Assembly: GCF_030272615.1 (NCBI RefSeq)
Contig: NC_081406.1
Location: 473,202,900 to 473,266,899, forward strand
Direction: 5' to 3'
DNA length: 64,000 nucleotides
Source: Cryptomeria japonica
Taxonomy: Eukaryota > Streptophyta > Pinopsida > Cupressales > Cupressaceae
In this document: positions 46,952-58,500 of the stretch, piece after piece
Layout: each line of letters opens with the position of its first letter
Numbering within the stretch: position 1 is the first letter of the stretch
Notes under the pieces: generated by a model
What the model was told of the DNA's origin: nothing
Seen by the model: only the letters and a program-made list of their open reading frames with translations
Databases searched by the model: none
Program-made: the position numbers and the translations under genes

Positions 46952-47863
46952 TAGCATCTACATATGCCTAATAACAGTTTCAGTTAAGCACAATTGTCTG
47001 CTCTGCAACACTGATCTCACCACAACACTTCATCAAATGATATATCTATTTTTTGCACATGAAAATCCCTCTGATAATGTAGACATCACATCAACAACTA
47101 AATTACATAAGTATATCACCTATATATACAAATCATCAACCTTGATAGCAAGGTCGGTTAAACCCTCAACCCTCAACTCTTAAATATAAAAAATTACATT
47201 ACATGATACAAAATCAACCACCAGATCAATATTATGATTTACATTACATAGAATGGACCTAATTAAAATTTCCAAATGATCACATCCACCAAAAATCACA
47301 CCAAGATCAACTGCAACACACTACACCACCTGAAATATCGCATAACACACAAATCATCACCAGTTGATAGAAATCACCAGAACTCGCACAACGATCTATG
47401 TGGATTGCCAAAACAAATAAGACACAATTAAGAGACACCAAAAAACATGTTAGAATCATCCAAAATAGTTACACCAACACCTCAAATCAAATCTTCATCG
47501 GTCAACGTCTCAAAGCTCAAGAACACAACCAAACAATAACTGTCACGAAGAAAGATAACTTGTGAATCACCAAATCACAAACCATCTATAATGAAGATAC
47601 AAAAGATCATCCCAAAAAACATGCCAAAGTATTAGCACAGTATCTAATCATATCGAAATATACCAGAGGGAATACCGACAGGAACACCAACAAGAAACAC
47701 AAGGAATCGATAACCAAAGAACAACAAACCGGATCAGAAAATCTTCACAAGCTCACTGGAAAAACTCACAGGAATATGTTGACATCAATTGCAACAACAT
47801 ATCCAAGTCCAACAACCAAATCCAATAGACTAAAACAATATCCCAACAATCAACAACTCAACA
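46952..47863 (-). mobile_element. 3' LTR of D, first 912 bp
   Basis: On the minus strand starts TGTTGAGTTG at 47863 and matches solo LTR C from about position 40 of C onward, until F's insertion. Continues at 33487. Confidence 0.88.
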
Positions 47864-48201
47864 ATCTCCCCCTTTGGCATTGATGGCAACATATGAATGT
47901 GAAAAACAGTCAATGCAAAGACAAAAGATATCACTCGCAAAATCCCCCTAAGATCAGGATAGATAATGCAGTTTTTCACATGATCTCTCCCCCTTTGATA
48001 GAAATGCCAAAGCTCTCCAAAAACAAAAAACCAAACACATTCCCCTCTTTTGAATATGAAACATAGATCTCTCTCCACCAAAACACAAAAACATGAATTT
48101 GTTACAACCAAATTAATAGACTACTCCAGTGGAGGAGCAACACTAACACATCAATCTAGATAAGAAGTGTAAGGCTCTAAAATCCACCAAATCGATGCAA
48201 C
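47864..48201 (-). other. Copia D 3' untranslated region
   Basis: Contains the terminal polypurine tract (minus strand aaagggggaga, 47875-47865) and a second tract near 47998-47988. No ORF of note. Confidence 0.75.
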
Positions 48202-49800
48202 TCAATGCATATATTTCTCATCAGGAGGGGTGGTTACCCCTAGCTTATCTCTTAAATAGACAAATGTATCTGCAAGCAAAGGCTTAGTAAAAATATCAGC
48301 AATTTGTTCCTTTGTAGATACATATTCCAGCTTCACCTTTTGTTCACTGACTTGCTCCTTAAAGTAATTGTATTTGATTGATATATTCTTAGTCTTTGAA
48401 TGTTTTATCAGATTCTTTGACATGTTTATAGCACTAGAATTATCACAGTAGATGATAGTAGGCTCATCATAAATAATTCTGATATCTTTCAACATTTGCT
48501 TCATCCAAACTATCTAAGTGCAATTACTAGCAATAGCAATGTACTTAGCTTCAAGAGTAGATAAAGATATCGATTCTTGTCTCTTGCTAGCCCATGAAAC
48601 CAACTTCTTACCCAAAAATAATGCTCTGCCGTTAGTACTCTTCCAGTCATCTACATCACCTGCACAATCTGCATCAGTGTAAGCACATAACAAGAAATCA
48701 TCTTTCTTTGGATACCATAAACCATAATCCACAATTCCCTTTAGATATCTGAATATTCTTTTAATAGCAGTAACATGACTCTCCTTCAGATTAGCTTGAT
48801 ATATAGAAGCCATACATACAACATGCATAATGTCAGGTCTATTCTTAGTAAGATATAATAGTCCACCAACCATAGATCTGTACAAACTCTTATTAGCTTT
48901 AGGAGATTCGTCATTTTTAGATAATTTACAACTAGTCACCATAGGAGTTCCAACTGGTTTGGAATCATCTAGTCAAAACTTCTTTAATAATTCCTTCACA
49001 TACTTAGTTTGAGATATAAAGATACCTTTCTCTGTCTATGCAATCTGCAAACCTAAGAAAAATTTCATCTCACCAATCATAGACATTTCAAATTCCTTTT
49101 GCATATCACCGACAAGCTTCATACTCTTATCATCATCACCACCAAAAATAATATCATCAACAAAGACTTCAACAATCAAAATGTTATCATTTTCAATTTT
49201 AAAGTATAAATTACTATCAGCAACACCTTTAGTGAATCCTAATTTGAACAAGTATTTATCTAATCTAGCATACCAGGCTCTAGGATCTTGTTTGAATTCA
49301 TAAATTTCTTTCTTCAACTTGCACACCATATCACTATCATCTGACAGTGAAAATTCATCAAGTTGTTCAATGTAGACTTCTTCTTCTAGATTACCATTCA
49401 AAAATGTAGATTTGACATCCATCTGATATACCTTGAAATCTTTATAACCAATATAAGAAAGCAACAACCTAACAACTTCAATTCTGGTAACCGGAGAAAA
49501 AGTTTCTTCATAATAAATTCCTTCTTGTTGTGAATACCCTTTATAGACCAGTCTAGCTTTATTTCTGACTACTTCACTGACTTCATTCAACTTGTTTCTA
49601 AAAACCCATTTAGTACCAATAACATTTTTATCCTTAGGTCTAGGCACAAGTTCTCGAGTATTATTCTTTTCAATCTGATCTAATTCTTCTTCCATGGCCC
49701 TTATCCAATTCTCATCTTTACAAGCTTCAGCAACATATTTAGGTTCATCTTTGGATATCAAACATACCTCTTCTGCAGCTAGCCTTCTTCTAGTCATCAC
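48202..49800 (-). pseudogene. Copia D reverse transcriptase and RNase H
   Basis: Minus strand frame MTRRRLAAEEVCLIS, then [34 protein letters not shown], a [11 protein letters not shown] equivalent altered to IYEFKQDPRAW, FVDDIIFGGDD, stops near 49036 and 48968, NRPDIMHVVCMAS. RNase H: DDWKSTNGRALF, SLSTLEAKYIAIA (normally AEAEY), stop at 48514, DNSSAINMSKN and DIFTKPLLA. Natural end 48202. One frame throughout. Confidence 0.9.
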
Positions 49801-50700
49801 ACCTTTATTCTTGTCACCAATAATCTAATTCTCATAGTGATTTAATCTAACATACCTTGGAGTCTTCTAATTCTCATGTTCCTGCACATCATCAGTAGCA
49901 ACAACAACATCTGAATTAACAGTCTCTATCTCTACCGGATCATTCTTCTTAGGTCGTTTAGGCTGAATAGGAGCTAAAACAACATGTTGACCTTCATAAG
50001 CTGTGATATCCTTTCCAAGGTTCTCATCCACCTTCACACATGCACTCTCAACAATATTTCTCAGTCTCTTGTTATAGCACCGATAGGCTTTACTCTTTGT
50101 GGAATATCCCAAAAAGATACCTTCATCACCTCTAGCATAAAACTTTCCAATATCCTCATCTCTCTTGATATAACATTTGCTACCAAAAACTTTGAAATAT
50201 TTTATAGTAGGAACACGACCAAACCAAAGCTCATAAGGGGTCTTACCGGTATCACCTTTGATATGAACTCTATTAAATGTGTAGATTGCAATGCTAATGA
50301 CTTATCTCCAATAAATCTTCAGAACATTTCCTTCAATCAACATAGTCCTTGCAACATCCAAAACAGTACGGTTCTTCCTTTCAACAAATCCATTCTATTG
50401 TGGGGTTCTAGGAGCAAAAAGTTGTCTTTTGATTCCATGCATCTCACATAAAGAATTGAACTCACCGAAATAGAATTCTCCACCTCTATCAAATCTCAAA
50501 CACTTCAGCTTCAATTTGGACTTTGTTTCAAATTTAGCTTTGAATATCTTGAATTTCTCAAATGCTTCTGATTTCTCCTTCAAAAAGACAACCCACTTCA
50601 TCCTGGAATAATCATCAATTAGCAGCATAAAGTATCTATCTCCCTACACACTTCTAACATTTGTAGGTCCACATAGGTCAGCATGCACAAAAATCTAGTA
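49801..50700 (-). pseudogene. Copia D integrase
   Basis: Minus strand. DDYSRMKWV at 50628, RFDRGGEF and TAPRTPQ-like motif followed by TAG at 50395 (Gln), then NGFVERKNRT with the catalytic Glu. A further stop near 50310 follows ISIAIYTFN. The C-terminal part reads GYSTKSKAYRCYNK and an acidic linker ending DVQEHEN before a stop. A frameshift lies between 50628 and 50717. Confidence 0.85.
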
Positions 50701-51185
50701 ATCAATCTGATGTATACTATTTGTCCTTAAAAAAAATTCTTGTTTGCTTACCCAACTGACAATCCTTACATATCAAATTAACATGTTTAACAATCTTAGG
50801 CAGATCTCTAACAACATGTGTAGAACTAATCTTGATCAGTGAATCAAAGTTTACATGACATGTCCTTCTATGCCATAACCAACTCTCATCTATCTTAGCA
50901 ATCAAACAACTTTTCTCACTTGCATTCAAATGAAAAATGTTACCTTCAGTCTTACTCCCAGATGCAATCTCTATAACAAAGGCATTCAAGATTTTGCATT
51001 TACCATCATTGTATTGCAGATCATGACCCTTGTCAACCATTTGTCCAACACTTGAAAAATAATGCTTCAAACCTTCAGCATATAAGACATCATCAGTGTT
51101 ATGTTTACCATCAAAAGAAATAGAACCTCTCCCATGAATTACACAGGCTTTGTCATCTCCAAATTTGACTATTCCACCATCATAT
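50701..51185 (-). pseudogene. Copia D protease C-terminus and pre-integrase zinc region
   Basis: Minus strand frame YFSSVGQMVDKGHDLQ, KTEGNIFHLNASEKS, DESWLWHRRTCHVNFD and CKDCQLGKQTR: the HHCC zinc region is complete. It is the continuation of the protease interrupted by solo LTR K. Confidence 0.85.
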
Positions 51186-52341
51186 TGTTAGGCCCAATAT
51201 GGAAAGCTAATGTACTAAGAGGGGAGGGGTGAATCAGTACTCCAAAACTTTTCTTCAATAATAACCTTACTGTTATGCATAAACAGAATAGTGCAGTAAC
51301 ATAAAATAAAGTTAAAACAAACAGATAACAATCATACATGATTCACTCCATAACACATATATTTTGTTCACGCAGAAACTCTTGGTTAGAGAGAAAAACT
51401 GCGGTGGGCATGGCACCCATAACTTCACTACTACAATAATAAAGATTGCTTGGTTAGAGCTACATTTAGCTATTTCTGATAGCTTACCCTGTTAGGAGTA
51501 ACAAGATCTATTAGATCTACCTTACTAAAGGATTTTACAACACTATATGAATGTTGCACCTAGTTAGAGGATTTACAATTTATAGACTTGGTTAGAGTCT
51601 TTTACCCTGTTAAAGGTTTCTCTTCCAACTTCAAAATATTACAATAAGACTTTACAAATATCTGCAACTTTACATCTAAAATGTTATAGCAGATTCTATG
51701 TGCTCAGAATAAGATTACCTAGCTTGTAGCATACCTCGGTAACCCATATTGTAACTTGGTAAACCCTTCTGTTTACTCTGTTCTTCGACTATTCATTGAT
51801 AACCTTCTCGGTGACCTCTCTGTGTCTCTATAACAGTCTTCCTTCATACATACACACACATTCATTCATACACTCATACACTTCTTTCTTCTCATGCTGT
51901 ATAAATAGATCTCTTATAATGGTGATCTAATTCATTGGTTTGATCTTACAAAAATATTCCTCGAATGAATAACTAAACAAGATATTTCATTGGTTAGATT
52001 GACCTTGCAATCATACACAACCTTCTAGTGCAATTTCCAATGTAATAACGGTTAGATGTGCCTCGATCTTGTAACACGTTTTCATGTGCATGTCCAGGTT
52101 CAATGCATCTGGTAAAACGTTTCACTCGGTGAGTTAACTTTACTTCTCGGTAGCCATGAAACAATACTCGGTAAACAACTCGGTGAATACTGCATTCTGT
52201 GACTATTTCTTCTGTAACCGACTAGACTGTTCATACTGACTTCTCTATGTGTACCGACTGCATGATTCGGTAATACTAACCGACTAGAATATATAGTATG
52301 ACTTTGAATATAAACTAATGGCAATTTGATAAGTAGTAACA
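51186..52341 (-). mobile_element. Solo LTR K of a further copia family
   Basis: 1156 bp. On the minus strand starts TGTTACTACTT and ends GGCCTAACA. Plus-strand flanking words are CATAT and CATAC, a target duplication with one mismatch. Removing K plus one duplication (1161 bp, a multiple of three) restores the D protease frame. It has CCTTAACAGGGT-type words on the minus strand and the hairpin at 51402-51372. Confidence 0.88.
51372..51402 (-). promoter_or_regulatory. Conserved LTR hairpin module, solo LTR K
   Basis: Minus strand: outer stem GCAG with CTGC, T5 bulge, inner stem CTCT with AGAG, T3 bulge. Every stem position that differs from element A has a matching change on the other side. 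Confidence 0.6.
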
Positions 52342-53555
52342 CATACTTTTCCATACTTACAAATTTGCTTTTAGCACCGATCAAATGATATGAACAACCA
52401 CTGCCAATCACCCATATAGTCTTTTCTTCAACTTTTGCAGCCAAAGCCTTTTATTCAATAGAACAACTAGTAGAATCAATAGGCATGGGTCCATCTTCCT
52501 TAATAGAAATAAACACAACTTCATCTCCTTTTGATTCTTCATCTATAACACCTTCATCTGCAACATAATAACAATTCTTTTGGTTCCTAAACTTTTGGTT
52601 AGACTTATAAGGCTTATCATACTTCTCATGCTTCTCATTTCTATCATTCATATCATACTTATCAAACTTATCATGTCTGTCATACTTATCCATTCTCTCC
52701 AGACATCTAGAGGCAAAATGTCCAATCTTATTGCAAGTAAAACATTTCAAAGGCAACTTTCCATCATACTTACCGACACCTTTAGGCAATCTCCGAGAAA
52801 TCAATGCTTCAAGCTCATCAAGCTCTCTCTCTTGCTCTACTATCTCTCTCCTTTCTCTTTCATACCTGGATATCCTGCTTTCATCAAGATCATAGTTCTT
52901 CTTATCGAAAACAGATGTTGATGCTTTAAATGTTGTCTCAGACTTTCCATGTGACTCTCCAAATTCGCTCAGCTCAAATGCAACAAGTTTTCCAACCAAC
53001 ATATCTCTTGTTACTGTACTTATACTTTGGATTTCATCTATAGCAACAACCCTATGTTTGTAAGAAAGAGGCAAAGATCTCAACACCTTAGAAATAATCT
53101 CATCTTCCTCAATCTTCCCATCGACACATCTGATACCAAGGACAAGCTCATTCACCTTAACCATGTATGAATGTATGTTCTCATCATTTCCCATCTTCAA
53201 TGTCTCATAATTTCCTTTCAAGCTTTGCAACTTTCACTTGACTATCACCTTCATACAGGATCTCAAGCTTCACCTAGATCTCATGTGTGGTCTAAAGTTC
53301 AATTACATTTGTCATTTCACAATCAGTCAGGGCACTGAGTAATGCTTCCTTTGCTCTGATATTATATTCAGCTTCCTTAACTTCATCAAGAGTGGATGGT
53401 CCATTCTGAGTAACAACATAGACATTCTTATTAATCTTTTGGTAATCTTCTCCAAGACATTTCAAGTGCACCTCCATCCGGTTCTTCCACACAGTATACT
53501 TGCTTCCATCAAACCTCAAACTGTCCTTCTTGAAAAGAATACCTTGAGCTGCCAT
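52342..53555 (-). pseudogene. Copia D gag and protease N-terminus
   Basis: Minus strand ATG 53555 opens MAAQGILFKKDSLRFDGSKY. A stop at 53292 and a frameshift before 53230 follow. Then ETLKMGNDENIHSYMVKV, the knuckle CFTCNKIGHFASRC and a DKYD-rich basic-acidic linker. A TAA lies at 52451. Protease starts EKTIWVIGSGCSYHL: the catalytic Asp is Gly. K interrupts it at EKY. Confidence 0.88.
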
Positions 53556-53597
53556 TTCAGATCTCCTCAAGCAATTAAGATTCTACCAGAGGATCTA

Positions 53598-53609
53598 GCT
53601 CTAATACCA
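53598..53609 (-). other. Primer binding site of D
   Basis: Minus strand TGGTATTAGAGC, one mismatch from the initiator Met-tRNA site, two bases from the LTR end. Confidence 0.88.
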
Positions 53610-53611
53610 AT

Positions 53612-53964
53612 TGTTAGCAACAATCAAGAAGAAAGACTGGGAGGGGGGGGTGGGCGGGGAGTAAATCGGTCTTCATCAAAAATTAGATAATCAAACACCA
53701 AAGCGTAAACTGATAAACTGCAGCAAATGAACAATGCATCACACAACACCAAGATTTTTGACCTGGAAAACCTATTTAAGGAAAAAACCACTATGGGAAC
53801 CTACCCACAATAAGATGATACTCTGTAGTAGTATGTGAAAATATTACAATCAAGAATGCACAGGATTTAGGCACACTGCCTAGGCTCACTGCCCAAAAGA
53901 TATATGCCCGGAAGGCTACAACCCTTAGGAAAGTCTCATTGACTTACAAAATGAATCAAACTAC
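53612..53964 (-). mobile_element. 5' LTR of D, terminal 353 bp
   Basis: Minus strand ends TTGCTAACA. It has the G8/C8 run and the hairpin module near 53775-53805. Broken at 53964 by element E; the remaining 900 or so bases should lie right of the window. Confidence 0.85.
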
Positions 53965-55193
53965 TATTGGCCATTTGGAGGAATTGATTATGTGTTGCAT
54001 TGATGTCAACACTAGTTTTTTTGGTTGCTTTACCGGTATCCTTCTAGTCCCAGTAGGTTGTTTGGTTTCTGGTTGGATTAGATCATGATGATCTTGTATG
54101 CTTCAGTATGTTTTGGCTTTTGGAACTGGCTTAGATCTACTATTCATGCTACTCAAATTCATGTTCAGTAAGTTAGTTTTGATTTGGTGATCGGATGCTA
54201 TGTTGTATGCTGGTAAGCTTGGTTTGTTGTTCCGGTGAGGGTTTCACCGACAAAGCTTTGTTGAAGATATTTGATGTTTTGTATAAGTGGTGTTGGTGCG
54301 GATTCTAGTAGAGATTCAGGATGTTGATGATGATATGTTAGAGACTTGGTTGATTGGGATCATTTCTTTAGCGTGTGTGGACCTATATTGGGTCTAGTAC
54401 TATCTAGGTTATGGACCAGCTTAATGTAATGTGTTGATTGGACTTCTCAATGTATTTATGGGATGTCTTATGGTTGGATATTATTTGTTTGGTCTCAGGA
54501 TGACATGTTATATAATTATGTAATTGCTTTATTATCTGGTGGTCGACCTTATTGTTTGTGGTCGAGGGTTTGTATATATCTGATGTAAGATCTCATTGTA
54601 GATTAGATATGTGAGGATGAAAAGGATATGCAAGGAGCGAATAATGTAATAATCATTCATAAAAATCATTTGGTCAATCATTGGTGATCGAGTTGGGTTT
54701 ATATAAGAGAATTTAGTCCTCTGATATTAAGCTTAACCAAAATTGTATTCAGCCATAGGAGATGCTATCATTGCAGTTCATTCCTTCTTCCAAATTGTAG
54801 TCTGGATTTGTTTGTAGTCAATGGGACTCCTTTTGTAATGAGGAGTGTGCTCTAGGTTGTTGGCCTTCCTACAAGTGCAGGCCCCTCATTTGTAATCACA
54901 TACTTACTACAGAAGTATTATCTGACTGTGAGTAGGCTTCCCATCGTGGTTTTTCCCTTTATCGGGTTTTCCATGTACAAATCTTGGTGTCATGTGGATG
55001 GTATTTATTCTCTGAGTATTTATTATGCTTAATTGGTATATCTTCTATTTCGGTAATTGGTTTATGCATTCCGATATTGATCTTTTGGGTTCCGGTATTA
55101 AATTTTTAATTGCTTAAGGTTTCGGTAATCTGGTGACAATTGATTTACACCCCCCCCTCTCAGTTGTCTTCTGGTTATTTGAACTATCTAACA
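53965..55193 (+). mobile_element. 5' LTR of copia E
   Basis: 1229 bp starting TATTGGCC (TG start with one transition) and ending ATCTAACA. TATA-like box at 54573-54579, hairpin module 54945-54975, C8 run near 55150. Confidence 0.85.
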
Positions 55194-55195
55194 AT

Positions 55196-55207
55196 TGGTA
55201 TCAAAGC
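55196..55207 (+). other. Primer binding site of E
   Basis: TGGTATCAAAGC, one mismatch from the initiator Met-tRNA site. Confidence 0.88.
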
Positions 55208-55250
55208 TTTGGTCCTCTATGCAAAAGCTTAATTGCTTGAGGAAGATCCT

Positions 55251-56340
55251 ATGGCGACTAACAATTCAAGTTCATCTAGTTCATCTGTTGCTATCTTTCA
55301 GAGAGATATTCCTAGGCTTGATGGAACAAATTACAGAGTATGGAAGATTCAGATGGAGACTCATCTGAGATGTCTTGGTAAGGAAATTTGGGAAATCACA
55401 GAGAATGGTGTTACACCTTTTAATCTAGTATCTGGTAATCCTCCTCCAGCAAACCTGGATAAGGAGCTTGAGAATGATTGTAGAGCAAGAGAAGCCCTCT
55501 TGTGTGCACTTTCAGATCAGCAAATAATGGGATTAACTAACAAATCATCAGCAAAGGCTATATGGGACAAGTTGGAGACTCTTAATGAAGGTGACCCTAC
55601 TGTTAAGATTGCTAAACTTGATTGTTACTAGGTGAGATATGAAAACTTGAAGATGGAAGAAGATGAAAGGATTAATGCATTCATGGAAAGGGTAAATGAA
55701 ATCGTTATGGGAATTCAATGTTGTGGTGGAACTCTAAGTGAAGATGAAATAGTTTCTAAAGTTCTGAGAGATTTTTCACCGGCTTATAAAATGAAGGCTA
55801 TTGCAATTAATGAATTGAGAACAATGGCTAATACTTCTGTCAATAGAGATACCTTGGTTGGGAAATTATCTACTTTTGAGCTTGAAGAATTTGGACCTTC
55901 TGGAGCTATGAATTCTGAACTTGCTTTTCATGCATTGACATCATCAACCGGCAAGCAAGATTGGAAAGCTTTGTATGCAAAGGAATTGGATGATATGAAG
56001 AGAGAAGATGAATAATTTGGGCAACGTGAAGCCATGTTTTCTAGAAAAGTACCTGAAGGACCGGTAGGAAGTAAGTATGAAGGAAAAACATCTTTTAAAT
56101 GTTTTGCATGTAATAAGATGGTCATTTTGCATCTAGATGTCCTAAAAGGAATTCAAGATTTGAAGAGAGAGCTAGAAGATCTGTTAAGCCTAACCATGTA
56201 TATCAGAACAAGTATAAGTACAGGAAAAATAGAGATAAATAATGCTACATTGAAGATGAGGAAGGTGTGACCAATTCTAATGATGTACTGACACAAGACT
56301 CTGCTAGTGGTTTCGTCAATGGAAAGTAATGGGTGTTCCT
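55251..56340 (+). pseudogene. Copia E gag
   Basis: ATG 55251, MATNNSSSSSSSVAI, then PRLDGTNYRVWKIQMETHL. TAG at 55629, then MEEDERINAFMERVNEI and RTMANTSVNRDTLVGKLS; TAA at 56013. The knuckle CFACNKM is cut by a short deletion near 56122 that shifts the frame; the remaining HFASRCPKR part is seen in the next frame. One frame otherwise, in close match with B. Confidence 0.87.
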
Positions 56341-57221
56341 GGCTATCAAGGAAGATATTCCGACACTGGAAGAGTATGTACCTAAAGATAAGGAATCGGC
56401 TGCTAGAATTGAAGATAAGGATAAATGGGTAATTGACAGTGGATGATCACATCATATGACTGGAGATAAAAGGAAGTTTCTATCTTTGTAAGAATTTGAT
56501 GGCGGTCTAGTTAGATTTGGAGATGACAAAACATGTATGGTCAAAGGAAAAGGGACTATATCATTAGATGGTAAGCACAATACTGATAATGTTTATTATG
56601 TTGAAGGTTTAAGGCATAATATTTTGAGTGTAGGACAATTGGTGGATAAGGGATTTCAACTATAATTCAGGGATGGAAAATGCAAAATCATTAACAGATC
56701 TAGATTGGAGACAGTACTCAGACAAAATGTAATATATTTCATTTGAATTTTGGTGAGAAGACATGTTTGATTGCACAAATTGATGAGAGTTGGCTATGGC
56801 ATAAAAGGCTATGTCATGTGAATTTTGATTGCATGGTAAAGATCAGTTCAACTAAGGCAGTTAGAGATATACATAAAATTGTGAAGCCCTATAATCCGGT
56901 ATGTAAGGAATGCCAAATGGGAAAACAGGTCAGAACCTATTTTAAGAGTATGCAAGACAAATCTAAGGATGATATTGATCTTATTCATACTGATTTGTGT
57001 GACCCTGCTAGAATTAAAAAATTTCAAGGTGATAGATATATTGTATGCTAATTATTGATGATTATTCTAGAATGATGTGGGTTACTTTTCTAAGGGAGAA
57101 ATATGAGGCTTTTGAAAAGTTTAAAATCTTTAAAGCTAAAGTTGAAACTAAGATAGGATTGAAGATTAAGTGTTTAAGGTCAGATCATGGTGGAGAATTC
57201 ACATCCGGTGAGTTTAATAAC
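56341..57221 (+). pseudogene. Copia E protease and integrase N-terminus
   Basis: Protease reads KWVIDSG then a TGA where the family has Cys, then SHHMTG. More stops near 56490 and 56663. The frame from 56743 gives TCLIAQIDESWLWHKRLCHVNF and CKECQMGKQV (zinc region), HTDLCDPARIK (Gly of DLCGP is Asp), then after a frameshift near 57045 DDYSRMMWVTFL and RSDHGGEFTSGEFNN. At 57222 element I begins. The catalytic Glu is not in the window. Confidence 0.85.
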
Positions 57222-57527
57222 TATAGTCACATAAATCTGTCCACTTAATTAAATGAATACTTAGTATTTATTTGATTATTTAACCATCAATTAATAATTA
57301 ATTAAATTAATATTTAATTAATTCATCTTAACCCTCTTCTCCTATTAATTAAATAAATTATTCAATTTATTTGATTTAATTCACTTAACCAAATTCAGAC
57401 CATTAATTAAATAAATAAATCATATTTATTTAATTAAATATTCTCTCACATTTAAATAAATTAATATTTATTTAAATCCCCCAAAATCCTACCTCTCACA
57501 TTTAAATAAATTAACATTTATTTAAAT

Positions 57528-57775
57528 CACCTTTATCCTCTACCCACTTGTATTTTCCTACAAATGCAAGTTGCACAATTATTTTAAATAAATAATTTAT
57601 TTAAAATCACCTTTATCCTCCACCCACTTGTATTTTCCTACAAAAGCAAGTTGCACAATTATTTTAAATAAATAATTTATTTAAATCACCTTTATCCTCC
57701 ACCCATTTGTATTTTCCTACAAAAGCAAGTTGCACAACTATTTTAAATAAATTATTTATTTAAAATCCTATTTAT
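57528..57775. repeat. Three-copy 80-bp tandem repeat in the I LTR
   Basis: Units start near 57528, 57608 and 57687. Each has CTTTATCCTCCACCCACTTG, TTTTCCTACAAAAGCAAG, TTGCACAA and an A/T-rich end. Differences are few, so they are recent or maintained. Confidence 0.85.
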
Positions 57776-58199
57776 CCTCACCCACTTGAAACCTTTAATG
57801 GTTTCCCTTAAAGTATTCAAACTTGATGGCTTTAAAGTCTTCAAACTTGATGGCTTCCTTCTATAGTCTTCTTAAAACTTTAATGGTTTTCCTTAAAGTC
57901 TTCAAGCCTTTAATGGTTTCCCTCAAAGTCTTCAAGCATTTTAATGCTTTATCTTCATTTTTCTCATTTAAATAAATTAATATTTATTTGAATATTTATC
58001 CAAATGCAAATTACACCATTTAATTGAAATAAATGATTTTATTTTAATTGAAAATACCAAAATTTCTCCCACTTGCATTTTCCTACAAAATCCACTTGCA
58101 TGCCTAAACCCCTTCTAGAATTTTCTAATCACTTCTAAATAACCTAACCCCTCCTCTAAACTTTGTCACATCCCTAAGCAAAGGGAAGTCACTTCTCAA

Positions 58200-58340
58200 A
58201 CCCTCAAAGTCTTTGATAACCATTAAAGGCTTTCAACCTTCAACCACTAAATGGCTCAAAGTCTTTGATAACCATTGAAGGCTTTCAACCTTCAACCACT
58301 TAATCCCCAAAGTCTCCAATAACCATTAATGGTTACCTCA
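58200..58340. repeat. About 53-bp tandem repeat in the I LTR
   Basis: CAAAGTCTTTGATAACCATT and CTTTCAACCTTCAACCACT recur near 58205 and 58258, with a weaker third copy near 58310. Confidence 0.75.
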
Positions 58341-58492
58341 AACCCTCCCACATGGTTAAAACATTTGTTTTGACTCAACCTCTACCCAACCCAAAGGTCT
58401 CATCAGGCCATTAATGCTTTGACCATGATTATCTCTTAAACATTTGCACAAAGGTTTATCCTTGGATTAACCCTTCATTTCCCCATTTCTTC

Positions 58493-58500
58493 TATAAATA
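58493..58500 (+). promoter_or_regulatory. TATA box of the I LTR
   Basis: TATAAATA in ctataaatagaaccc, about 400 bp before the LTR end. The element's RNA start is expected some 30 bp downstream. Confidence 0.75.

Larger units (their letters stand above)
33111..53964 (-). mobile_element. Copia element D (minus strand), outer element of the right half
   Basis: Lies 5' to 3' from right to left. 5' LTR end part 53964-53612, primer site 53609-53598, gag from 53555, protease (split by solo LTR K), integrase, RT and RNase H to 48202, polypurine tract 47875-47865, 3' LTR 47863-46952 and 33487-33111 (split by F). The 3' LTR adds up to 1289 bp, against 1270 bp for solo LTR C of the same family. The left flanking 5-mer would be ACCCT (33106-33110); the matching one should lie right of the window. 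Broken by stops and at least two frameshifts. Confidence 0.9.
53965..57221 (+). mobile_element. Copia element E, 5' half (interrupted by I)
   Basis: Inserted in the 5' LTR of D, with ACTAC (53960-53964) as the likely target word. 5' LTR 53965-55193, primer site, gag, protease and integrase up to GEFNN, where gypsy element I begins. The rest of integrase, RT, RNase H and 3' LTR should lie beyond I. Its Gag is close to that of B. Confidence 0.88.

Noticed and set aside
57222-57248. Element E as simply truncated in integrase
   Set aside because: The break coincides with the start of an LTR with TATA box, primer site and gag, so E is interrupted by element I, not truncated.
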